A DNA stretch of 64,000 bases, from assembly GCA_050249235.1 (NCBI GenBank), contig JBFWQW010000001.1, positions 1 through 64,000 of the forward strand. Direction: 5' to 3'. Source of the DNA: JAEKLB01 sp050249235. Lineage in GTDB: Bacteria; Actinomycetota; Acidimicrobiia; Acidimicrobiales; CADCSY01. Made by a program: the position numbers and the translations under genes. Position 1 is the first letter of the stretch. Every line of letters starts with the position of its first letter. The notes beneath the pieces were generated by a model, which was given only the letters and a program-made list of their open reading frames with translations, did no database searches and had not been told where the DNA came from. Of the stretch, positions 57,899-64,000 are shown one piece after another.

Positions 57899-58762
57899 TC
57901 ATCTCCCGGTCGACGAGAAGTGCATGTAGTCCTTGAGGGTGCGCCAGGTGCCGCCCCAGGTCCAGCCGATGTCGGCGAAGGCTCGAACCGCCTCGTCGTC
58001 GGCGACGATCATCCCGGGCCGGACGGCGGTGCGGTCGAGGTAGGCCGAGGCCAGCTCGGGCACGACGACCTCGCCACGGACGTACGGGTTGTGGAAGGGG
58101 TTGACGTCGACGGCCCGGCCGTGGGCGTGCTCCGACCAGGCCCGGGTGGAGCCGGTGGGCGGGCGGCACACGAAGCTCTCGGTGTTGTTGCCGTCGCCGG
58201 TGGGGTGGGCGTCGAGCTCGGCGGCGGTGGTGATCCGCATCTCCTCGATCGGGACCCCGGCGTCGAAGAGGCGGCGGAAGACGTCGACGATGCCGTCGGC
58301 GAAGCCGGTCGCGACCAGCAGCTCGCCGGTGTGGGCGGCGCCGTCGAAGCCGCGGTGCACGACGGTCACGTAGCGGAGGCCGTCGACGCCGACCGGGCAT
58401 CCCTCGTGCCAGGTCGACCGGGCCAGGACGTCGGGCGGAACGGGCGAGACCGTCGACGCGAACCGGCCGTCGGCCGGGTCGGGGAGGTGCCCCGGCGTCC
58501 GGAGCTGCCGGTCGACCAGCTCGGGCGGGGTCGGTCGGATCTCGCCGAATCCGTCGGGGCGGCGGGGGAGGAGGCGGGTGCCGAGCCAGGTCGGCCGGGC
58601 GAAGCGGTCGGGCAGGGTCGCGACGGTCGTGGTGGTCGTGGTCGCCCCGTCCGGCGCCGACACGGCCGCGGTCGTCGTGCTCGGGGCCGACCCCGTCCTC
58701 GAACCCCCGTCGTCACCGCCGCAGGCGGCCGCCCCGGCGAGCACCGCGACCACGCCCATCAT
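57899..58762 (-). CDS. D-Ala-D-Ala carboxypeptidase-like M15 protein, probable lipoprotein
   Basis: Protein of 287 residues. A short N-terminus MMGVVAVLAGAAACGG looks like a lipoprotein signal with Cys14, though it lacks positive charges; upstream codons in frame encode LRRWAG but no start codon is present. A Thr-rich linker (about 22-50) leads to the VanY/M15 domain. WSEHAHGRAVDVNPFHNPY carries the zinc His and Asp, and WRTLKDYMHFSS the last His. It cuts cell-wall peptides outside the membrane. The start (58762) is the less certain part. A half palindrome (58817-58839) lies upstream. Confidence 0.82.
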   Translation of the reverse strand: MMGVVAVLAGAAACGGDDGGSRTGSAPSTTTAAVSAPDGATTTTTTVATLPDRFARPTWLGTRLLPRRPDGFGEIRPTPPELVDRQLRTPGHLPDPADGRFASTVSPVPPDVLARSTWHEGCPVGVDGLRYVTVVHRGFDGAAHTGELLVATGFADGIVDVFRRLFDAGVPIEEMRITTAAELDAHPTGDGNNTESFVCRPPTGSTRAWSEHAHGRAVDVNPFHNPYVRGEVVVPELASAYLDRTAVRPGMIVADDEAVRAFADIGWTWGGTWRTLKDYMHFSSTGR

Positions 58763-58787
58763 CCCGGCCCACCGCCGAAGGCCCCGA

Positions 58788-58839
58788 GCTCCGTCGACGA
58801 CGCCGGCATCGTCCCGGCTCCGTCGACGAGGAACGGGGA
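58788..58839. repeat. Half copy of the dispersed palindrome plus a 13-base direct repeat
   Basis: GCTCCGTCGACGA occurs at 58788-58800 and at 58817-58829; the second is followed by GGAACGGGGAG, one arm of the palindrome family. The other arm is not recognisable. It lies in the M15/TesB divergent region. Confidence 0.5.
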
Positions 58840-58933
58840 GGGGGGCCACCGGGCCCGACGGTACGGCGCGGCCGGGCCGCACGGGAGGCGGACCGCCCGC
58901 CCGGCGCCGGACGGACCGGGTGGGCGGGGCCCG

Positions 58934-58939
58934 TAGGCT
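58934..58939 (+). promoter_or_regulatory. -10 box TAGGCT of the tesB-like gene
   Basis: TAGGCT with a 9-base gap to ATG 58949. Confidence 0.45.
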
Positions 58940-58948
58940 GCCGGCCTC

Positions 58949-59818
58949 ATGGGCGCGACGGACCTGGCCTGGCTGCTCGACCTCGAGGAGATCGACACCG
59001 ACCTCTACCGGAGCCCGGTGGAGCCGCTCGAGGTGCCACGGGTCCACCTCTACGGCGGCCTCGTGTGCGCGTGGGCCCTCATGGCCGGGGCCCGGACGGT
59101 GGGCCCGGACCGGGCCCCCCACTCCCTGCACGGCTACTTCCTGCGCCGGGGCAACGCCGATCGGCCGGTGATCCTGAAGGTCGACCGGGACCGCGACGGC
59201 CGCTCCTTCTCGGCCCGGCACGTCACCGCCGTCCAGGACGGCGAGGTCATCCTCTCGATGCTGGCGTCGTTCCACGTCGAGGAGGGCGGTGCCACGTTCG
59301 AGACGCCCACCCGCATGAGCGACGTGCCGCACCCCGACACGCTCGAGGGCAACCCCAACCGGCGCATGGGCTTCGCCGCCCTCGACGTCCGCAACGTGGT
59401 GCCCGAGCAGGAGGGCTGGCGCCCCCCCACCCGGCAGTGGATCCGGACCGTCGACCGGCTGCCGGACGACCCGGTCCTGCACGCCTGCGTCATCGCCTAC
59501 ATCAGCGATCTCGGCACCGGCTTCGGCGAGCTCGAGGTGCCGGACCTCCCGAAGGGCGGCCCGACCATCGACCACGCCCTCTGGTTCCACGGCCACCACC
59601 GGGCCGACGAGTGGCTCTACCTCGACCAGTGGCCCATCAAGGCCATCGGGGCGCGGGGCCTCTACATGGGTGCGATGCACACCCTCGAGGGCGAGCTGGT
59701 GGGCTCGCTCACCCAGGAGGCGCTCCTGCGCCCCGGCATGGGCCCGCCGCCGAACTGGAGGCCGGAGGACGGCTTCCCGCCGAACTGGAAGCCGGGGGAC
59801 GACTTCCCGACCGCCTGA
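58949..59818 (+). CDS. Acyl-CoA thioesterase II (TesB-like)
   Basis: Double hot-dog thioesterase of 289 residues that hydrolyses acyl-CoA to free acid and CoA. It shows PRVHLYGGLVCAWALMAGARTV, SLHGYFLRRGNADRPVILKVDRDRDGRSFSARHVTAVQDG (typical TesB), and the C-terminal half IDHALWFHGHHRADEWLYLDQWPIKAIGARGLYMG. Asp, Thr/Ser and Gln of the TesB catalytic triad fall in the second half (DHALWFH, LTQEALLR). A leaderless-type TAGGCT box precedes the ATG. A second thioesterase-like gene follows at 60280. Confidence 0.92.
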   Translation: MGATDLAWLLDLEEIDTDLYRSPVEPLEVPRVHLYGGLVCAWALMAGARTVGPDRAPHSLHGYFLRRGNADRPVILKVDRDRDGRSFSARHVTAVQDGEVILSMLASFHVEEGGATFETPTRMSDVPHPDTLEGNPNRRMGFAALDVRNVVPEQEGWRPPTRQWIRTVDRLPDDPVLHACVIAYISDLGTGFGELEVPDLPKGGPTIDHALWFHGHHRADEWLYLDQWPIKAIGARGLYMGAMHTLEGELVGSLTQEALLRPGMGPPPNWRPEDGFPPNWKPGDDFPTA

Positions 59819-59903
59819 CCACCCGGCCACCGGTCCGCAGGATCGGCCTGGACGCGACGATGGGGGCCCGGAGGCCCCCATCGAACACCGTTGCCGCCGA
59901 TCG

Positions 59904-60104
59904 TCAGACGACTCGGACGCCCTGCGCCTGGTCGCCCTTCGGGCCCTGGGTCACCTCGAACTCGACGTGCTGGCCCTCCTCGAGGGAGCGGTAGCCCGAC
60001 CCCTCGATGGCGGTGTAGTGCACGAACAGATCGGAGCCACCCTCACGGGAGATGAACCCGTAGCCCTTCTCGGCGTTGAACCACTTCACGGTACCGGTTG
60101 CCAC
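59904..60104 (-). CDS. Cold-shock domain protein
   Basis: RNA/DNA-binding OB-fold protein of 66 residues. RNP1 KGYGFI and RNP2 LFVHY are intact, and the whole protein is the domain (MATGTVKWFNAEKGYGFIS). It keeps RNA unfolded at low temperature or in growth. A long leader of about 60 bases, with AAGGGGGATCGG as ribosome site, points to translational control as in cspA-like genes. It is divergent from the thioesterase at 60280. Confidence 0.95.
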   Translation of the reverse strand: MATGTVKWFNAEKGYGFISREGGSDLFVHYTAIEGSGYRSLEEGQHVEFEVTQGPKGDQAQGVRVV

Positions 60105-60167
60105 AACCGATCCCCCTTGCTTGCTGTTGGGGAACGGCCATGATGCGCGGTCCCGCTTGACGGCAGA

Positions 60168-60173
60168 ACGGTA
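60168..60173 (-). promoter_or_regulatory. -10 box TACCGT of the cold-shock gene
   Basis: Minus-strand TACCGT; the start site would be about 55-60 bases before the ATG at 60104, giving a real leader unlike most genes here. Confidence 0.45.
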
Positions 60174-60279
60174 CCACCGGCCCCTGCGGCCGGGTCCAGT
60201 GTCGACGGGTCGTCACGGTGTGTCGAACGACCACGCCAGTTGGCGGTGCCGACCACCGTCGCCCTGCTTCAATCGAACG

Positions 60280-61056
60280 GTGGACACGGTCTTCGACAAG
60301 GAGACCGCCGTCGAGCACCTCGGCGGCGGTCGTTACGCCGCCAGCGCATCCGAGCGCTGGGGCGCCTACGTCGGGCCGAACGGCGGCTACCTCGCGGCGG
60401 TGTTCCTGAACGCCTTCGCCGACATGGTCCACGACCCCGCTCGCCGGGTGCGCTCCATCTCGTTGCAGTACCTCGAGCCGCCGGCCTTCGGCGCCTTCGA
60501 GGTCCACGTCAACGTCGAGCGGGCCGGCCGGTCGATGACCTCGCTGTCCGGCCGGCTCGTGCAGGGCGGCCGGGCCAAGGCGCTCGCCATCGCCGCCTTC
60601 TCGGGCGACCGGGCCAGCCCGTCGTTCCACGACGCCGTCATGCCCGTCGTGCCCCCGCCGCCGACCGGTGCCGTGCGGGGCGACGCCCGGCTCGAGATCA
60701 CCCAGGTGCTCGGGTCGGTGCCGCAGAGCGGCGGTCCGGCCGACTTCGGGGCGTGGATCCGCCTCGACGAGCCCAGGCCGCTCGACCCACTGCTGGCGGC
60801 GGTCTACGTCGACGGATGGTTCCCGGCCATGTCGCTCCGGGTGGCCCGCCCGGTGGCGGCCCCGACCGTGGACCTCACGATCCACTTCCGCCAGCACCTC
60901 CCGCCGGCGGGGATCCCGCCGGAGAGCCGTTACTTCCTCCGCCTCACCTCCCGGGTGGCCCAGGAAGGCTTCGTCGAGGAGGACGCCGAGCTGTGGTCGC
61001 CGGACGGGACGCTGCTCGTGCAGTCCCGCCAGCTCGAGGTCGTGCTCCGGGCCTGA
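60280..61056 (+). CDS. Acyl-CoA thioesterase family protein
   Basis: Double hot-dog protein of 258 residues of the acyl-CoA-thioesterase/TesB-like group. GRYAASASERWGAYVGPNGGYLAAVFLNAF and VRSISLQYLEPPAFGAFEVHVNVERAGRSMTSLSGRLVQGG form the first half. RVARPVAAPTVDLTIHFRQHLPP and FVEEDAELWSPDGTLLVQSRQLEVVL form the second. It starts at GTG 60280, 6 bases after TTCAAT, a plausible -10. It overlaps no gene and precedes the MgtE-like gene by 68 bases. It differs clearly from the TesB at 58949. Confidence 0.83.
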   Translation: MDTVFDKETAVEHLGGGRYAASASERWGAYVGPNGGYLAAVFLNAFADMVHDPARRVRSISLQYLEPPAFGAFEVHVNVERAGRSMTSLSGRLVQGGRAKALAIAAFSGDRASPSFHDAVMPVVPPPPTGAVRGDARLEITQVLGSVPQSGGPADFGAWIRLDEPRPLDPLLAAVYVDGWFPAMSLRVARPVAAPTVDLTIHFRQHLPPAGIPPESRYFLRLTSRVAQEGFVEEDAELWSPDGTLLVQSRQLEVVLRA

Positions 61057-61124
61057 TGCCGCTCGGTGGCGGCCGGCCGCCAGGCCATCGGGCAGACTCG
61101 GCGGGTGCCGAGGAGCGTCCCCCC

Positions 61125-62381
61125 ATGTCTGCCGCTCCCGGGTCCCGGCAGGGGCGCGTCGCCCGGGCCGGTCGCCGCTGGCGGGGCCTGCTCGGCGCCG
61201 ACCGGGCCGCCGTCCGCCAGGCGCTCGTCGCCCTCGTCCTGAACAGCTCCACCAGCCTGGTGGCGGGCGCGGTCCTCGGCGCCATCACCGGCACGTTCGA
61301 GGAGCACCCCGGCCTGCTCGTGCTGGTGCCCGCCGCCATCGGCCTGCGGGGCAACATCTTCTCGGCCGTCGGCACCCGCCTGTCGACGGCCATCCACGCC
61401 GGCACCTTCCGCTTCTCCAGCCGTCGCGACACGGTGCTGGGCCAGAACGTGAGCGCCGCCGTGGTCCTCACGCTCGGCCTGTCGCTGCTGCTGGCCGTCA
61501 TCGCCAAGGTCATCGCCGTCGTCCTCGGGATCGAGGGCTCGGTCTCGATCGGCGACCTCGCCGTGGTGTCCGTGCTCGGCGGGGCGCTGGCCAGCGGCCC
61601 GGTGCTGGCCGCCACCATCGGGGTGGCCGGGGGCGCCGTCCGCTACGACTGGGACCTCGACAACGTGAGCGCGCCGCTCGTCTCGACGCTGGGCGACGTG
61701 CTCACGCTGCCGGCCCTGTGGCTGGCGACCTCGCTCATCGGCGTCCGCGTGCTCACGCCGACCTTGGCGGTGGTGGTGGCGGTCGTGGGCGGCGTGGCCA
61801 TGGTCGTGGGCCTGCGCTCGCCGCTCGACGACCTCCGGCGGATCGTGCGCGAGTCGGTACCCGTGCTCGCGGTCGCCTGTGCCGTGAGCGCCATGGCCGG
61901 GGTGGCGGTCGAGAAGCAGCTCGACGTGTTCGCCACCTACCCCGCGCTGCTGGTCGTGCTCCCGGCCTTCCTCTCCTCGGCCGGCGCGCTCGGCGGGGTG
62001 CTGTCGAGCCGGCTGGGCAGCAAGCTCCACCTCGGCCTCGTGCCCCCGCAGGGGGTGCCGTCGCGTGAGGCCCGGCGCGAGATCGCCCTCGTCGCCCTCC
62101 TGGCCGCCCCGGTGTTCGTGTTCAACGCCGCGGGGGCCCACCTCGTGGCCGGGGCCCTCGGCCAGGCCAGCCCGGGCCTGGTCCGGATGCTCGAGGTCAC
62201 CGTCGGTGGCGGGGTCCTGGCCCTCGCCTTCGTCCTCGTGGTCGCCTACTACGGCACCGTCGCCGCCTTCCGCGTGGGCGTCGACCCTGACACCTACGGC
62301 ATCCCGATCGTCACCTCGACCGTCGACTTCCTGGGGGCCTTCGCGCTGGTGCTGGTCGTCACCGCCCTCGGGCTCGGATGA
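61125..62381 (+). CDS. MgtE/SLC41-like divalent cation permease (no N-domain)
   Basis: Membrane protein of 418 residues made of two MgtE-type integral domains. The first is LVALVLNSSTSLVAGAVLGAITGTFEEHPGLLVLVPAAIGLRGNIFSAVGTRLSTAIHAG. The second is SVPVLAVACAVSAMAGVAVEKQLDVFATYPALLVVLPAFLSSAGALGGVLSSRLGSKLHLG. The cytosolic N-domain and CBS pair that sense Mg in MgtE are missing. The ATG at 61125 has GAGGAGCG upstream. The stop overlaps the next gene (ATGA), which encodes the probable soluble partner. Confidence 0.9.
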   Translation: MSAAPGSRQGRVARAGRRWRGLLGADRAAVRQALVALVLNSSTSLVAGAVLGAITGTFEEHPGLLVLVPAAIGLRGNIFSAVGTRLSTAIHAGTFRFSSRRDTVLGQNVSAAVVLTLGLSLLLAVIAKVIAVVLGIEGSVSIGDLAVVSVLGGALASGPVLAATIGVAGGAVRYDWDLDNVSAPLVSTLGDVLTLPALWLATSLIGVRVLTPTLAVVVAVVGGVAMVVGLRSPLDDLRRIVRESVPVLAVACAVSAMAGVAVEKQLDVFATYPALLVVLPAFLSSAGALGGVLSSRLGSKLHLGLVPPQGVPSREARREIALVALLAAPVFVFNAAGAHLVAGALGQASPGLVRMLEVTVGGGVLALAFVLVVAYYGTVAAFRVGVDPDTYGIPIVTSTVDFLGAFALVLVVTALGLG

Positions 62382-63640
62382 CCGGGCGTACGCTGAGCGC
62401 TGCTGTGGAGGAACGACCGCGCAACCTGAGGACCATGCTCTCGGAAGCGAAGGACACCTCCGAGCTGATGGTCGACCTGGCCTACGCCGCCGTGTACTTC
62501 GGCGATCTCCAGATGGCCGAGGAGGTCGACGAGCTCGAGGACCGGCTCAACGACCTCGTGCACGACATGCGGGCGGTGTGCGTGATGGCGGCCCGGGCGC
62601 CGAAGGAGGCCGACGCCATGGCGTCCGTCCTCCAGGTCGTCTCGTCCATCGAGCGGATCGGCAACGCCGCCGTCGACATCGCCCGGATCGTCGTCCACCG
62701 CCTCGGCATCCCCCGTGAGCTGGTGGCCGACCTGTCCGACGCCGAGGAGGTGGCCCACCGGGTCCTGCTCCGGGAGGGCTCGCACTTCGCCCACCGGCCG
62801 CTGCGCGACTTCGAGCTCCCCGTGGCCGTGGGCATGCGGGTCGTCGCCATCCACCGGGGCCGCGACTGGATCACCGATGTGCGGGGCGACGAGGTGCTCG
62901 TGCCCGGCGACATCCTGTTCCTGCACGGGTCGCCGTCGGGCATCCCCCGGCTCCGCCAGCTGGCCGGAGCCGACCTGTGGTCGCCGCCGGAGGCGCCGGA
63001 GGAACCGGTCGTCACCGACCTCGGCCGGGCCATCGACGTGCTCGTCGAGATGAAGAACATCTCGATGACCTGCGTCGGTCTGGCCTGGTCGGCCCTGGTG
63101 CTGCGCGACCAGGGCCTGGCCGCGGAGGTCAGCCACCTCGAGGACCGCCTCGACGAGATGAAGGAGCGGCTGGAGAGCTGGGTGCTGCGGGCCGCCTCGG
63201 CCGCGGCCGCCGACCCCACGCCCCTGCGCGGCCTCCTGCACCTGGCCGAGGCCTCGGAGGACCTCGGCGACGCCGCCCAGCAGATGGTGTGGCTGGTCGA
63301 GCGCCAGGAGGAGGTCCACCCGATCCTGTCGATCGCCCTCGGCGACGCCGACGAGGTGGTCATGCGCATGCCGGTCGGGGAGGGGAGCCGGGTCGACGGC
63401 GCGTCGCTGGCCGAGCTCCGCCTCGACATCGACCCCGGATTCCACGTGCTCGCCGTCCGGCGGGGCGGCCGGTACCTGTACCGGCCCCGGGGCACGCAGC
63501 GCCTGGTGGCCGGCGACGAGCTCATCGCCTCGGGACCGAGCGAGGGCGAGTCCCTGCTGGCAACGCTGTGCGGCTGGGTGCTGGTGGAGGACGACGAGAC
63601 CGGCGAGGACCGGCTCGAGCCCGTGCCGACCACCGCCTGA
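62378..63640 (+). CDS. Duplicated PhoU-TrkA_C protein, partner of the permease
   Basis: Soluble protein of 420 residues, two tandem copies of PhoU-like helices plus a TrkA_C (RCK-C) domain. Copy 1: SEAKDTSELMVDLAYAAVYFGDLQMAEEVDELEDRLN, then RDFELPVAVGMRVVAIHRGRDWI and VLVPGDILFLHG. Copy 2: VEMKNISMTCVGLAWSALVLRDQGLAAEVSHLEDRL, then SLAELRLDIDPGFHVLAVRRGGRYL and LVAGDELIASG. This matches the COG3273 type found next to MgtE-like permeases in archaea. TrkA_C domains bind small ligands and gate transport. ATG 62378 overlaps the permease stop. An in-frame GTG at 62405, 10 bases after TACGCT, is an alternative start. Confidence 0.9.
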   Translation: MTGRTLSAAVEERPRNLRTMLSEAKDTSELMVDLAYAAVYFGDLQMAEEVDELEDRLNDLVHDMRAVCVMAARAPKEADAMASVLQVVSSIERIGNAAVDIARIVVHRLGIPRELVADLSDAEEVAHRVLLREGSHFAHRPLRDFELPVAVGMRVVAIHRGRDWITDVRGDEVLVPGDILFLHGSPSGIPRLRQLAGADLWSPPEAPEEPVVTDLGRAIDVLVEMKNISMTCVGLAWSALVLRDQGLAAEVSHLEDRLDEMKERLESWVLRAASAAAADPTPLRGLLHLAEASEDLGDAAQQMVWLVERQEEVHPILSIALGDADEVVMRMPVGEGSRVDGASLAELRLDIDPGFHVLAVRRGGRYLYRPRGTQRLVAGDELIASGPSEGESLLATLCGWVLVEDDETGEDRLEPVPTTA

Positions 63641-63690
63641 CGGGGCGGTCCCGACCGGGTGTCGGGGGTCGGGGGAGCCGGACCGGCCGG

Positions 63691-63696
63691 TAGCGT
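63691..63696 (+). promoter_or_regulatory. -10 box TAGCGT of mca
   Basis: TAGCGT with a 7-base gap to ATG 63704. Confidence 0.55.
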
Positions 63697-63703
63697 CGGC
63701 GCC

Positions 63704-64000
63704 ATGCCGGACGAGCGACTCTGCCTGCTGACGGTCCACGCCCACCCCGACGACGAGGCGTCGAAGGGAGCGGGGACGGTGGCCCGGGCCCGTGCCGAGG
63801 GCATCAAGACCGTGCTGGTGTGCTGCACCGGGGGCGAGGAGGGCGAGATCCTCAACCCGGCCATGGAGAGCGACGAGGTCCGGGCCCGGCTCCACGAGGT
63901 CCGCATGGAGGAGCTGGCCGAATCCGTCCGGATCATCGGCTACGAGGAGCTGGTGCTCCTCGGCTACCGCGACTCGGGGATGCCCGAGTCCGAGGCCAAC
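63704..64000 (+). CDS. mca: Mycothiol S-conjugate amidase, cut by right window edge
   Basis: First 99 residues of a PIG-L-fold zinc amidase. VHAHPDDEASKGAGT carries the His-Pro-Asp-Asp metal motif, followed by CCTGGEEGEILNPAM and ELVLLGYRDSGMPESEAN, which match Mca/MshB closely. Mca splits mycothiol conjugates so that toxic adducts leave as mercapturic acids. The start ATG is supported by a leaderless-type TAGCGT box. MshB, the related biosynthetic deacetylase, cannot be excluded without the C-terminus. Confidence 0.88.
   Translation, partial: MPDERLCLLTVHAHPDDEASKGAGTVARARAEGIKTVLVCCTGGEEGEILNPAMESDEVRARLHEVRMEELAESVRIIGYEELVLLGYRDSGMPESEAN

Overview
The window is 64 kb of very GC-rich DNA, dense with genes and with almost no spacers. 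It looks like an actinobacterium, most likely of the class Acidimicrobiia. The signs are two WhiB regulators, coenzyme F420 genes (cofC, cofE), a mycothiol conjugate amidase (mca, cut by the right edge), a DUF1206 membrane protein, a 13E12/DUF222 HNH protein, and the imuA-imuB plus dnaE2 mutasome with actinobacterial LexA boxes. The class-level placement is an inference. I saw no tRNA, rRNA, CRISPR array, insertion sequence or prophage.

Layout. (1) 1-9.5 kb: a lipid and acyl-CoA catabolism block with four short-chain dehydrogenases, an acyl-CoA dehydrogenase (ACAD), two APH-fold kinases, a cyclopropane-fatty-acid synthase-like methyltransferase, a SnoaL-fold protein and a quinone oxidoreductase. 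(2) 9.6-19.5 kb: a DM13 membrane protein, a YihY/BrkB protein, an MFS exporter, an aldo/keto reductase, a molybdopterin oxidoreductase coupled to an SDR, and a SulP transporter. (3) 19.5-24 kb: a divergent APH kinase/ACAD pair, a CitE-like lyase, an aldo/keto reductase and a WhiB. (4) 24.4-32.5 kb: a DinG/XPD helicase, a penicillin-binding protein, DUF429, PIN-PhoH, a 1-Cys peroxiredoxin and a divergent Lgt homologue. (5) 32.6-39.8 kb: a PIG-L deacetylase, cofC, gpsA coupled to a large protein of unknown function, rnhB and small proteins. (6) 39.9-53.5 kb: the SOS zone with imuA-imuB, the 13E12 HNH gene and dnaE2, each with a LexA box at its promoter. Between them lie an unusual redox-type two-component pair and cofE. 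(7) 53.5-64 kb: MFS, a dTDP-glucose dehydratase, hemerythrin, WhiB, an M15 peptidase, two thioesterases, cold-shock protein, an MgtE-like permease with its PhoU/TrkA_C partner, and mca.

Two features run through the whole window. Many genes have a TANNNT -10 hexamer only 6-10 bases before the start codon, which implies widespread leaderless transcription. A dispersed inverted repeat of about 55 bases, with half-arm CCCGTTC-NNN-GTCGAC, occurs four times in full and once as a half, always between genes and in every orientation context.

The strongest candidates for something new are four. The first is the response regulator fused to a cysteine-less thioredoxin-reductase module next to a cyclic-nucleotide-domain kinase (42.7-45.8 kb). 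The second is the LexA box that overlaps the start codon of the 13E12 gene. The third is the palindrome family. The fourth is the gpsA-coupled 676-residue protein.
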